Assembly: GCA_948468465.1 (NCBI GenBank)
Contig: CAOKJJ010000113.1
Coordinates: 1-16,047 of the forward strand
Origin: an uncultured Eubacterium sp.
GTDB lineage: Bacteria; Bacillota_A; Clostridia; Lachnospirales; Lachnospiraceae
DNA length: 16,047 nt
Direction of reading: 5' to 3'
Shown here in pieces: positions 7,113 through 14,023 of this stretch (the first letter of the stretch is position 1; each line of letters starts with the position of its first letter). Below the pieces are notes generated by a model, which was not told the origin of the DNA, made no database searches, and saw nothing but the letters and a program-made list of their open reading frames with translations. A program made the translations under genes and the position numbers.

Positions 7113-7135
7113 CATTAGGCAAGGTATGCCGTTTT
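7105..7135 (+). terminator. Terminator between secreted-protein and ABC genes
   Basis: ACGGCATAC (7105-7113) and GTATGCCGT (7124-7132) form a perfect 9-bp stem with a 10-base loop, followed by TTTT. Its 5' arm can alternatively pair over 16 bp with the leader copy at 6521-6536, which would dissolve this terminator. Confidence 0.75.
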
Positions 7136-7151
7136 GACGGAGGTAGGGATA

Positions 7152-7802
7152 GTGATAGAGTTTATTGATTTTTCGAAAAAATATGGGCATGATATCATTT
7201 TTTCTGATACAAACCTGGTATTGGAAGGCCCAAAAACCTATTTTATTTTAGGGAGAAACGGTTCTGGGAAGACAACATTATTAAAATGCCTGCTGGGTCT
7301 GGAAAATTATAACGGTACAATTAAACATCCGTATTCAGGGCAACAGGGGATTTTTCCAATATTTGATGATATCCCATTGTATTTAAATTTGAATGGTTAC
7401 GATAATTTAAGGATGTTCACTGGGAAAACGTATAACAAAGAAAGAATTGATACTTTGCAAAGCTTGCCCAGACATCTCCTAAAAAAGAAAACCCAATATT
7501 ACTCTTTAGGGGAAAAGAAAAAATTGCTGATGATGGTGGCCATGCTTAAACAGCCTTCATGTCTGGTTATGGACGAAATTGCTAATGGGCTGGATCAGGA
7601 ATCATTGGAATGGCTCTTATCATGTATCGGTGAATTAAAAAAGAGCTGCCTGATCATTGCGACTGGCCACTATTTTGAATTTTATGAGAAAATATTAGAC
7701 GCCCTTATTGTACTGGGCAATAAAAACATATTGCAATTAGAATGCGGAAAGGAAAGTTTATATGAAATCTATGGAAAATATTGCAGAAATGACCAAACGT
7801 GA
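7152..7802 (+). CDS. ABC transporter ATP-binding protein (216 aa)
   Basis: The start is the GTG at 7152, eight bases after GGAGG (7139-7143); an in-frame TTG at 7134 lies in the terminator and has no ribosome site. Walker A GRNGSGKT (34-41), signature YSLGEK in place of LSGGQ (about 117-122), Walker B CLVMDE (137-142), D-loop NGLD just after, and the switch His (ATGH, H173). It is short for the family and carries a variant signature, as in small exporters or immunity pumps of peptide bacteriocins. It overlaps the permease gene by 41 bases. It would energise the permease at the membrane. The substrate is unknown; the neighbouring secreted protein is the obvious candidate for handling or self-protection, which is inference. 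Confidence 0.9.
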   Translation: MIEFIDFSKKYGHDIIFSDTNLVLEGPKTYFILGRNGSGKTTLLKCLLGLENYNGTIKHPYSGQQGIFPIFDDIPLYLNLNGYDNLRMFTGKTYNKERIDTLQSLPRHLLKKKTQYYSLGEKKKLLMMVAMLKQPSCLVMDEIANGLDQESLEWLLSCIGELKKSCLIIATGHYFEFYEKILDALIVLGNKNILQLECGKESLYEIYGKYCRNDQT

Positions 7803-8712
7803 GATTTTTTTTCAAATAAGATCAAAAAGTTACCTATGTATGTCCGCATTGCTTATCCTGATCGTACTCTTACATATGTCTAGCTTGTACCATGCCGTCC
7901 TAAAAAATTACCAGGCTTACACCCGTACAAAGCAGATGTACATAGATGGTGGGATGGATATAACTGAAGAACTGGAGAAAGACAATGTGGTCTATGAAGA
8001 CCAAAATAGCAGGATATCAAATAACCCGATCAAAGAAGACTATACCAACCTGGCGGTATCCATTCAGAATATAGAGCCGTTGAATGTGGTATCCAATACA
8101 TATGAATATTTTTTATTTGTATTTGGGACTTTGATATTTGGTATTTATTCAGCATATGTTGCGGCGTATGATTTTAAGTTTAAAACGTATAAGGTAATAT
8201 CTGCGTCATATTCCCAAAATGAAATCATAATTGGAAAAATTTGTTCATTGTTTTTTTTCCAGTTCCTTTCAATGGTATGCATGGCTGTTATGGCATGGGG
8301 ACTGTCATTCCCAGTAAAATACCTTGTCTCTGGCAAAGTACCTATAAATGAGTATTCCATACCAGTGCTAGGGCATGCGGGCCACATAGTGTTGCAGTTC
8401 ATTTTTGTTATGGCTACACTTATCCTATATACGATCATAGGATTTTCTATTGGGTATATCGCAAAGAACATGCTGCCGGTTACTTTCCTGTTATTTTTAT
8501 ATACATTGTTGATCCCTTCATTAGGGGCATATGATTTAAAAAATATTGTTTCTTATTTTGCACATAAAATTTTTGATTTCCAATCCCAGTTCGTTATATT
8601 TGATCCCGTCAGCATATCGGCTTTTTGGGGGATTGTGGTATTAGTTTCCATTGCGATCTTATTGCTTTTGTCTGTTAAAGTAATAAGCTTAAAACGCAGC
8701 AGATATGACTAA
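7762..8712 (+). CDS. ABC-2 type permease (316 aa, six TM)
   Basis: The start ATG 7762 has GGAAAGGA upstream, inside the end of the ATPase gene (41-base overlap), so the two are co-translated. Hydrophobic segments near residues 24-46, 115-136, 158-183, 207-233, 237-256 and 286-309 give six helices. A long extracytoplasmic loop (about 47-113) follows the first helix, with Asp/Glu/Asn-rich sequence. This matches ABC-2 or bacitracin/lantibiotic-immunity type permeases (BcrB/NisE-like in layout). The last bases overlap the start of a third, decayed membrane gene, suggesting an original ATPase plus two-permease set. Confidence 0.8.
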   Translation: MKSMENIAEMTKREIFFQIRSKSYLCMSALLILIVLLHMSSLYHAVLKNYQAYTRTKQMYIDGGMDITEELEKDNVVYEDQNSRISNNPIKEDYTNLAVSIQNIEPLNVVSNTYEYFLFVFGTLIFGIYSAYVAAYDFKFKTYKVISASYSQNEIIIGKICSLFFFQFLSMVCMAVMAWGLSFPVKYLVSGKVPINEYSIPVLGHAGHIVLQFIFVMATLILYTIIGFSIGYIAKNMLPVTFLLFLYTLLIPSLGAYDLKNIVSYFAHKIFDFQSQFVIFDPVSISAFWGIVVLVSIAILLLLSVKVISLKRSRYD

Positions 8713-9150
8713 AGATAAAAATTTTGTTTTATTCCTGATATTTTTATACTCTTATTATCAGGCGGCGGAAGAAAGCCTTGGGAAAATCGCTGATGCGCCT
8801 TGGCTAGTATTCATAAACAATGAATTGTGTAGTAAAATCATATCATATACGCGAATTTTTTTCATAGTTTTTACACATATGTATTATTTTTATGCATTAT
8901 AAGCACATGGTTAAATCTTAGCAGTAATTTTGTGTGGATAAATATTATATGCTTTGGCGGGTTTTGAATCAAAAAGAGGGTTTCATTTCTGGCTGGTGGA
9001 TATATGTTCTTAATATTTTGAAGGGCTTATAAATTCAGCAACACAGGGCTGTATAATGATTGGATTTGCCAACTGGGTACGATAGAATCAGAAACATTCC
9101 AATATTTTATTAACAGTCCTGCCATCACCTGTGCAAACAGCAGTTTGTGA
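8705..9150 (+). pseudogene. Decayed second permease or membrane component
   Basis: The ATG 8705 overlaps the permease stop and opens a 65-aa hydrophobic frame (MTKDKNFVLFLIFLYSYYQAAEES) ending at TAA 8900. Shifting frame near 8890, coding-like sequence continues to TGA 9148 as LCIISTWLNLSS, then IKKRVSFLAGGYMFLIF, then RAYKFSNTGLYNDWICQLG. Two in-frame TGA codons interrupt it. Both lie where a Trp (TGG) would read smoothly, consistent with two G-to-A changes plus one frameshift. The position after the ABC-2 permease suggests a paralogous second permease or an immunity membrane protein. It also accounts for the gap 8903-9150, in which I see nothing else. The 65-aa frame could still be a short functional peptide. 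Confidence 0.5.
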
Positions 9151-9167
9151 CAGCCCATTTGCACAGG
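9128..9167. repeat. 10-bp perfect inverted repeat at the right edge of the cargo
   Basis: CCTGTGCAAA (9128-9137) is inverted as TTTGCACAGG (9158-9167), spacer 20 bp. A nested alternative hairpin CAAAC/GTTTG occupies 9134-9147. It lies between the convergent decayed membrane gene and the DUF6076-like gene. There is no T-tract, so it is a poor terminator. It may mark a cargo boundary. Confidence 0.45.
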
Positions 9168-9190
9168 GACATACATCTAAAAATATTGTG

Positions 9191-10237
9191 TCAGGGATAT
9201 TCTGTCAGTTCTACAATAATGTTGGCTTGCTGGTACAGCCAGTCTGTAAACTCTTTGGCACTGGATTCTCCGGTGCGGATTATTTTTTTTCGCTGCAGAG
9301 CCTCTTTTTTAAATGCTTCAAATGCTTCTTTCATCTTTTCTAGCTTTTCCGCTGGAAATTCGTCCGTCTTTTTTGCTTTGTTGATCTTATTCCGCCAGTT
9401 CTGGCATTCATTCTTATAAAGCAGGTCATAATTATTTTTCCTTGCCCGTTCGTCAAACTCCCGTTTATTCTGCAAAGCCTGCGCTTTCCGGCATTTTTCA
9501 CTGCATAATTCATACCTTTGGCTCTTTGCAAGGAAAAAGAGGCTGCATACTTTGCACTGCCTGAAACACAGCCCCCAGTCTTTCAGACGGTTCAGATAAT
9601 AGATCATTGCCGGGTAGAAGGATTCATAAGCACAGGCACATTCTATACCTATTCTTTGATCAGGGTACCAGAGGGCAAGCTTTGTATCTTCCTGCAGGAG
9701 CTGAGGGGGAAGACTGTGGGACGGGTCAAACGGCGCGGGCCTGCCCATGCGCTGTTCAAAATCTGTCATGGTATTTGTCTGGAACGCCAGCGTAAAGGGG
9801 CTTACGGATTCTATAAAGCGGTCACATGCAGCACTGCGGTTCCGGTATTCCCTTGCTACAAGATAGCCTTCCCATATGCGGAAAGCCGCATACTGCCGGA
9901 CAGGATCGCCTGTCTGGTATTTTTGCTTGAGAAAACTGCCCGCCCTCTTCTCAAGATCCGGCTGTTTCCACCTGCTGGTGTGCAGCGCTTCGCGCAGCGG
10001 GGCAAGGCCGAGCCTGTTCCATTCCCCGTCCGGGTCCTGTTCAAACTCTATAAGAAATGTCCCAAGCCGGCGTGTCACGTCACATACCACTTCCACATCC
10101 GGGTTCCCCCGCAGCCGGGAACGGACTGCAGTTTCCGTTCCGGCCACGATGCGTTCTTTCATTTTCTTTCTGTCCAGTGTCAGGACAAACAAAACCCTGT
10201 CGAAACACGGTTCATGCCGCTGAAAATCATATTCCAT
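9191..10237 (-). CDS. DUF6076-like protein with C-terminal zinc ribbon (348 aa)
   Basis: The start ATG 10237 has AAAGGAGG upstream on the minus strand. Residues 1-200 are a mixed alpha/beta region without motifs I know. Residues 228-249 hold a C-x2-C ... C-x3-C cluster (C228, C231, C245, C249) with a basic, aromatic middle: a treble-clef or zinc-ribbon-like finger. A long basic helical tail (250-320) follows. This matches my memory of DUF6076 proteins, which are frequent in Firmicute integrative elements; the family name is recalled, not computed. The finger plus basic tail suggests nucleic-acid binding. It is the only minus-strand gene of the mobility half and faces the HTH/mobilization operon. 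The plus-strand frame opposite it is a shadow. Confidence 0.65.
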   Translation of the reverse strand: MEYDFQRHEPCFDRVLFVLTLDRKKMKERIVAGTETAVRSRLRGNPDVEVVCDVTRRLGTFLIEFEQDPDGEWNRLGLAPLREALHTSRWKQPDLEKRAGSFLKQKYQTGDPVRQYAAFRIWEGYLVAREYRNRSAACDRFIESVSPFTLAFQTNTMTDFEQRMGRPAPFDPSHSLPPQLLQEDTKLALWYPDQRIGIECACAYESFYPAMIYYLNRLKDWGLCFRQCKVCSLFFLAKSQRYELCSEKCRKAQALQNKREFDERARKNNYDLLYKNECQNWRNKINKAKKTDEFPAEKLEKMKEAFEAFKKEALQRKKIIRTGESSAKEFTDWLYQQANIIVELTEYP

Positions 10238-10312
10238 TTCTCACCGGTGCCTCCTTTTATGGTAATTATAAAATACTGTCATATCTATTACACTTATGAT
10301 ACCGTATAGTTA

Positions 10313-10341
10313 TTGATAATGCAAGGGAATACTGCTATGAT
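10313..10341 (+). promoter_or_regulatory. Sigma-A promoter for the HTH/mobilization operon
   Basis: TTGATA (10313-10318), 17-bp spacer, TATGAT (10336-10341). It lies in the 314-bp gap (10238-10551) between divergent genes, 211 bp before the HTH start. The gap otherwise contains only a possible 42-codon leader frame. Confidence 0.65.
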
Positions 10342-10405
10342 GCGTTCAAATGGTAATTTAATTATATCCAGTACATTTCCAACTGAATGACCGTCCGCAG
10401 GGGAT

Positions 10406-10534
10406 ATGAAAGGACAGGGAAGTGACGCGATGACCGCACAGGGAGCGCACCAGATCCCGGATACGCCGCAGGAATGGGGCAGGATGAACGGCCTGCGGGC
10501 AGAACGGCAGCATATATTAATTATATTTTTATAA
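10406..10534 (+). CDS. Possible 42-aa leader peptide or small protein
   Basis: An ATG at 10406 follows CAGGGG by two bases and opens a frame to TAA 10532-10534. The residues are polar at first (MKGQGSDAMTAQGAHQIPD), then basic, ending with a hydrophobic LIIFL. It sits between the promoter and the HTH gene. Ribosome spacing is short and no family is recognised, so it may be untranslated leader. Confidence 0.25.
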   Translation: MKGQGSDAMTAQGAHQIPDTPQEWGRMNGLRAERQHILIIFL

Positions 10535-10551
10535 ACAATGGGAGGGATGGA

Positions 10552-10767
10552 ATGAAAGATAGCAGAAGGCTGAAAGACTACGATGACCTGCCGCTTGTGC
10601 TGGATGTCCGGCACATCCAGTGTATTATGGGCATTTCAAGGACGGGTGCATATGAGCTTGTGCGCAGGCCGGGTTTTCCGGCATTCCGGAGCGGCAGGCT
10701 TATAAAAGTAAGCAAGAAAGCATTTTTTGAATGGATGGAAAAAAGCGGGATGCAGCAGGGAAAATGA
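10552..10767 (+). CDS. Small helix-turn-helix DNA-binding protein (71 aa)
   Basis: The start ATG 10552 is selected because GGAGGG lies five bases upstream; longer in-frame extension to 10474 lacks a ribosome site. The fold is the excisionase/MerR-like HTH_17 type: VLDVRHIQCIMGISRTGAYELVRR forms the helix-turn-helix (about 17-40), then the wing PAFRSGRLIKVSKKAFFEWME (43-63). Proteins of this kind act as excisionases or as repressors of the mobilization operon. It overlaps the next gene by ATGA (10764-10767), so it is the first main gene of a coupled operon leading to the relaxase. Large serine recombinases of this class do not generally need such an excisionase, so a regulatory role is as likely. 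Confidence 0.8.
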   Translation: MKDSRRLKDYDDLPLVLDVRHIQCIMGISRTGAYELVRRPGFPAFRSGRLIKVSKKAFFEWMEKSGMQQGK

Positions 10768-11312
10768 CCTCACCGGAAGATGTTCCGGGTGGAATTGGCA
10801 GCAGGCAGGAAAGGGAAAAGCGGATAGAGCAGAAGCATGTGGAAAAGATCAAAGGCTATTACGACAGAAACGGGGAATTTAAGAGAAACGAAAAATATTC
10901 AGGAAAGGATCAGACTGTATATACGAAAGACGGTGATAAGAACCACTGGTTTGTGATGGAGCCGAAAGGCGCATCAGGCATGGAAGTTCATCTGACAGAT
11001 ACGCATGGCAGAATAACAGCGAGGGATACATACGAAAGTGTGAGAAACGTGGTCAGCTGCACAGGCATAGAGCGGCTCTGCGGGGACGGCAGGGGGATGG
11101 TGAGGTTTACGGCTGATGAGGCCGCGCTGATCAGCAGGCTTGGCGGAAATGGCAGGCAAGATACGGCTGAAAACTTTGAGCGTGCGGTGCATGGAACAGC
11201 AGACGGATATGAAAAAAAAGATGATCAGCAGGGCGGCGCACAAGCTGTCAGAACTTTCAGAGGAAAGCTGCATGGAACTGATCGCCACTACAAAAAACCG
11301 CAAATTATCTGA
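10764..11312 (+). CDS. Conserved element-encoded protein of unknown function, frame may break at an A8 run
   Basis: The start ATG 10764 overlaps the HTH stop (ATGA). The first 150 residues look like a genuine, well-ordered protein: a basic helix (QEREKRIEQKHVEKIKGYY), then KDQTVYTKDGDKNHWFVMEPKG, HLTDTHGRITARDTY and IERLCGDGRGMVRFTADEAAL. After the A8 run at 11212-11219 the frame turns into low-quality sequence and stops at 11310-11312. The frame one base over continues as a convincing helical, basic domain to 11430. One A fewer would join them as GYEKKMISRAAHKLSEL. It is therefore likely one gene (10764-11430) with a frameshift or slippage. Similar proteins occur next to MobA/MobL relaxases in Firmicute elements; function unknown. 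Confidence 0.6.
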   Translation: MTSPEDVPGGIGSRQEREKRIEQKHVEKIKGYYDRNGEFKRNEKYSGKDQTVYTKDGDKNHWFVMEPKGASGMEVHLTDTHGRITARDTYESVRNVVSCTGIERLCGDGRGMVRFTADEAALISRLGGNGRQDTAENFERAVHGTADGYEKKDDQQGGAQAVRTFRGKLHGTDRHYKKPQII

Positions 11313-11430
11313 ACGTGATTTTTCTGTAAGGAACCGGCTGGCAGAGATCAGGCAGCGGCGGAAAGAAACGGAAGCCACAAAGGGAAAAGACAGGGGGCGG
11401 GAAGTGGAAAAAGGCGGGATGGAGTTATGA
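11140..11430 (+). CDS. Basic helical protein, probable C-terminal part of the preceding gene
   Basis: This frame is open from about TTG 11140, with possible starts at ATG 11149, 11191 or 11209. None has a good ribosome site, and all lie deep inside the preceding gene. The convincing part begins after the A8 run (11212-11219): KKKMISRAAHKLSELSEESCMELIATTKNRK, then a basic helix through RLAEIRQRRKETEATKGK. The lack of a start signal and the neat continuation from the upstream frame argue that it is the C-terminal half of the 10764 gene rather than a gene of its own. The stop overlaps the next gene (ATGA, 11427-11430), confirming that this frame is the one coupled to the operon. Confidence 0.55.
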   Translation: MAEMAGKIRLKTLSVRCMEQQTDMKKKMISRAAHKLSELSEESCMELIATTKNRKLSERDFSVRNRLAEIRQRRKETEATKGKDRGREVEKGGMEL

Positions 11431-11861
11431 TAAACCGTAAAAGTGGAAATGGAAATCCGGAGAAAGGAAATGATGGGATGATTGATAATATAGACGGAAA
11501 TAACAGGGCATTGGAGGATGCGATCAGAAATGCGGAACAGGCAAAGGCAAGGCTGGCAAACGAGCGGAAAAAACAGAATGAACGGCGCAGGAAAGCGGAG
11601 AACCGCCATAAGTATATGATGGGCGGTATCATCGTGAAATACTTCCCGCAGTGTTACCGCTTTGAGGAAAGCGAGCTGAACCGGATATTATCTGCAGCCC
11701 TGGCAACGCAGGAATGCAGACGGGTAATCGGGGAGATTGAGCAGGCGGCTGGATGCATCGCGCAAGGAAAAGCTGGCAGCGCGGATGAGGCTGAAAGGAA
11801 AAGGGTAGGGAGCGCAGCGACTGTAGGGGAAAGCCCGCTTTCCCCTGTTGCCAGGCTTTAG
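11427..11861 (+). CDS. DUF3847/MobC-like mobilization accessory protein (144 aa)
   Basis: The ATG 11427 overlaps the previous stop by ATGA. The central part (residues 26-62) is a charged coiled-coil helix (ALEDAIRNAEQAKARLANER, then basic KKQNERRRKAENRHKYMMGG), followed by IIVKYFPQCYRFEESELNRILSAAL. The layout of a basic helix then a short conserved block with a Phe/Pro/Leu pattern is that of the small DUF3847-type proteins found just before MobA/MobL relaxases. They are presumed to assist the relaxosome at oriT. The last 20 or so codons (GSAATVGESPLSPVARL) run into the hairpin cluster at 11826-11956, so the natural C-terminus may be shorter in relatives, or the structure may overlap coding sequence on purpose. 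Confidence 0.6.
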   Translation: MINRKSGNGNPEKGNDGMIDNIDGNNRALEDAIRNAEQAKARLANERKKQNERRRKAENRHKYMMGGIIVKYFPQCYRFEESELNRILSAALATQECRRVIGEIEQAAGCIAQGKAGSADEAERKRVGSAATVGESPLSPVARL

Positions 11862-11956
11862 ACTGGCAATTCCCTCCGCAGGAGGGCCCTCGGAGAGCGC
11901 ACAATACCATCGCCCCCAGGCGATGGTATATCTGTGCGCACCCCGTAAACGGGGTG
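11826..11956 (+). repeat. Five consecutive hairpins over the end of the accessory gene
   Basis: Stems: GGGGAAAGC/GCTTTCCCC (11826-11845); TTGCCAG/CTGGCAA (11848-11869, with the TAG stop in its loop); CCCTCC/GGAGGG (11872-11886); a two-tier stem GCGCACA + ATACCATCGCC with GGCGATGGTAT + TGTGCGC (11897-11939); CACCCCG/CGGGGTG with a TAAA loop (11939-11956). All are perfect. Only the last is followed by an A-run, not a T-run, so these are not ordinary terminators. The placement between a mobilization accessory gene and the relaxase suggests part of the transfer origin or a structured leader RNA. Confidence 0.75.
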
Positions 11957-12151
11957 AAAAAAATCCGTGGCGGGCGCAGGGGCTTTTCGGGCAGACCGAA
12001 ACTTGTAAGCTGAAAAGTTTTTTGGAAACAGTATGTGGATTTCTGTTTTGACGTGATGCAGGACGGCATGGCAGATTTGTGTGCTGCGGGGTTATATCTT
12101 CCGGGTATTTTGCCTTTATGACTCTGGTGATAACATCACGGATTTGTCCTT

Positions 12152-12278
12152 AGATTTGCTTAGGCGCCCCTTACTCCAAGTTGGATTGGAATGTCAACGG
12201 GATGCCGCAAGGCATCGGCTTTAGCCCCTGCCGTTGACATTCCAATCCAACTTGGAGTACACTCGGAGCCGCAAATCT
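12152..12278 (+). other. oriT-like region with a 29-bp perfect palindrome
   Basis: A 29-bp arm (12172-12200, TACTCCAAGTTGGATTGGAA and onward) is perfectly inverted at 12231-12259. The 30-bp apex contains GATGCC-GCAA-GGCATC (12201-12216, a GNRA-type loop) and GGCT-TT-AGCC (12217-12226). Outside, AGATTTGC (12152-12159) is inverted at 12271-12278. It ends about 160 bp before the relaxase start, within the 575-bp gene-free stretch 11862-12436, whose other content is the hairpin cluster. Relaxases of the MobA/MobL class act beside inverted repeats next to their own gene, so oriT is the best guess. The nick base cannot be named. Confidence 0.6.
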
Positions 12279-12436
12279 GAAATGGGTTTATTGTATGTGG
12301 AAAGCATCAGATTTAAGAAACAGAAACGGATCAGGTATCAATGGCATTATGATTAGAAACAGTATAAAAGAAAGTGAAAAATACCGGATGGGCATCAGCA
12401 TAAATTTAATAACTGTCTGGAGGTGGAAAACGCAGC

Positions 12437-13954
12437 GTGAAGCATCTCAGCACAAGGTTCAGCATTGTCAAACGCAGCATGGGCCATTCAGCAGTAGATA
12501 AAGCGTCCTACATAAGCCGGAGCGTTCTGCACAGCGAATATGACGGGATGGATTACCGCCCAAAGTACCATGAAGATCTGGTACACAGCGAAATCTCACT
12601 GCCAGAAAATGCGCCGGAAAAATACAGGGACAGGGAAACACTCTGGAACTCCGTGGAGCTTGCAGAAAAAGGGAAGAAAGCACAGCTTGCGAGGATGCTG
12701 AAAGCGTCACTTCCGAATGAATGGACATATGAGATGGCGGTGGAAACAGTGCGGGACTATATAGACCGGAATTTTGTGTCACAGGGCATGTGCGCGGACT
12801 GGGCTGTGCATGATTCTGTAAATGCGCAGGGGCAGCGGAATTTACATTTTCATGTGCTGCTTACCATGCGCCCGCTTACGCCGGATGGGAAATGGGGCGC
12901 GAAGCAGCGCAAGGTTTATACGCTTGATGAAAACGGAAATAAAATAGGGAACTGGAACGGGAAAGGCTATCAATGCACAACAGAATTTACTACGGACTGG
13001 AACGACAGGAAAAAGGGGAGACAATGGAGGAAAGACCTTGCCGACACGATCAATGCGGTAAATGAACAGGCCGGCATTGGAGGGCATTGGGAACACCGCT
13101 CTTTCAAGGAACTTGGCATTGACAGGGAGCCTACAGTGCATCTTGGATCAGGAGCCAGCAGGCTTGAGCGGAAAGGGGTGCGTTCTGACCGTGGAAATAT
13201 TAACAGGGAGATCATGGAGCAGAACAGCCTTTTGGAAAATGCTGAAAATGCATATGAAGAAGCTGTAAAAAAGGTGGGAGAATTAAAAGCTGCTGTGCCG
13301 GAAAACCACAATGAAATCTTGGAACTGATCGGGCGTGTTTCCGGGGAAAAGGGCAGGCTTGTACTTCCGGTCGTAAGCGGGAAACACCTGCGCCGGATCA
13401 GCAACAGGGAAGCCCTGCAGTCGCCGGAACAAGCCGCGGAATTTATAAAGGCCGGAAACATCGGCAGCTTTGAAATGCTGGCGCGGTACATGGAGGAAAA
13501 AGAACAGGAATGGCAGGGGATTGAGGAAAAACGGGAATCCCTGATGCAGAAAAACAAGCGCCTGGACGGGCTGCTGAAAGCATTTGCAGAATTTGAGCCA
13601 TGCAGGAAAGTTTATTGTGAAAGCGGAAAGCTCAAAGGCTTTGCAAAAATGAAATATGACAGGCAGCATAAGCAGGAAATAGAACAGTTTCCGCAGGCAA
13701 AGAAGCGGATGGCGGCGCTTTTGAAGAAAGGTGAGAAGCTGGCGCCGGATATGTGGCGGTCACAGATGCAGTCAGTAAAAGCGGAAATGGACGGCATGCA
13801 TCCGCAGCGCGCAAAACTGGCTGCGGAACTGGCATGGGCGGAAGTGATCACTTACAATAAAAGCAGCTTTGAGCGTGAGGAGGCAAACCGCGCAAGACAG
13901 AGGCAGCGTCAGGCGGATAGGACAAAAAAGAGGGGACAGGAGATTTCTATTTGA
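12437..13954 (+). CDS. MobA/MobL (MOBQ) relaxase, 505 aa
   Basis: The start GTG 12437 is chosen for GGAGGTGG ten bases upstream (12419-12426). The N-terminal nicking domain shows the family pattern: FSIVKRSMGHSAVDKASYISRS (residues 8-29, like the GxSAVAxAAYRSG of MobA/MobL), the catalytic region with Tyr residues near 25 and 41, and the metal-binding histidines H125 (AVHD), H137 and H139 (NLHFHV). The stretch LTMRPL follows. The C-terminal half (about 255-505) is long, charged and coiled-coil, ending in a very basic tail. It would nick the element at oriT and pilot the strand into a conjugation pore provided by another element. It is intact and of plausible length. It is the last gene before the small protein and recombinase block. 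Confidence 0.9.
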   Translation: MKHLSTRFSIVKRSMGHSAVDKASYISRSVLHSEYDGMDYRPKYHEDLVHSEISLPENAPEKYRDRETLWNSVELAEKGKKAQLARMLKASLPNEWTYEMAVETVRDYIDRNFVSQGMCADWAVHDSVNAQGQRNLHFHVLLTMRPLTPDGKWGAKQRKVYTLDENGNKIGNWNGKGYQCTTEFTTDWNDRKKGRQWRKDLADTINAVNEQAGIGGHWEHRSFKELGIDREPTVHLGSGASRLERKGVRSDRGNINREIMEQNSLLENAENAYEEAVKKVGELKAAVPENHNEILELIGRVSGEKGRLVLPVVSGKHLRRISNREALQSPEQAAEFIKAGNIGSFEMLARYMEEKEQEWQGIEEKRESLMQKNKRLDGLLKAFAEFEPCRKVYCESGKLKGFAKMKYDRQHKQEIEQFPQAKKRMAALLKKGEKLAPDMWRSQMQSVKAEMDGMHPQRAKLAAELAWAEVITYNKSSFEREEANRARQRQRQADRTKKRGQEISI

Positions 13955-14023
13955 AGCAGAAAAATATCAGCAGACAGTATCATGCGGCAGTTTTGCAGCA
14001 GATATTTTTATATGGAGGACTGA

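Noticed and set aside
8705..9150. TGA read as tryptophan (alternative code) in the membrane gene
   Set aside because: Several other genes here end at TGA and are otherwise normal, and a frameshift is also needed. Gene decay is simpler.
9518..10309. 263-aa plus-strand frame opposite the DUF6076-like gene
   Set aside because: The opposite strand has the AAAGGAGG start signal and the Cys4 motif. This frame has neither.
11826..11956. CRISPR array or tandem repeat
   Set aside because: The units are different hairpins of different sequence, with no repeated element and no spacers.
12295..12501. 68-aa frame overlapping the relaxase start
   Set aside because: There is no ribosome site and it overlaps the well-supported GTG start and conserved N-terminus of the relaxase.
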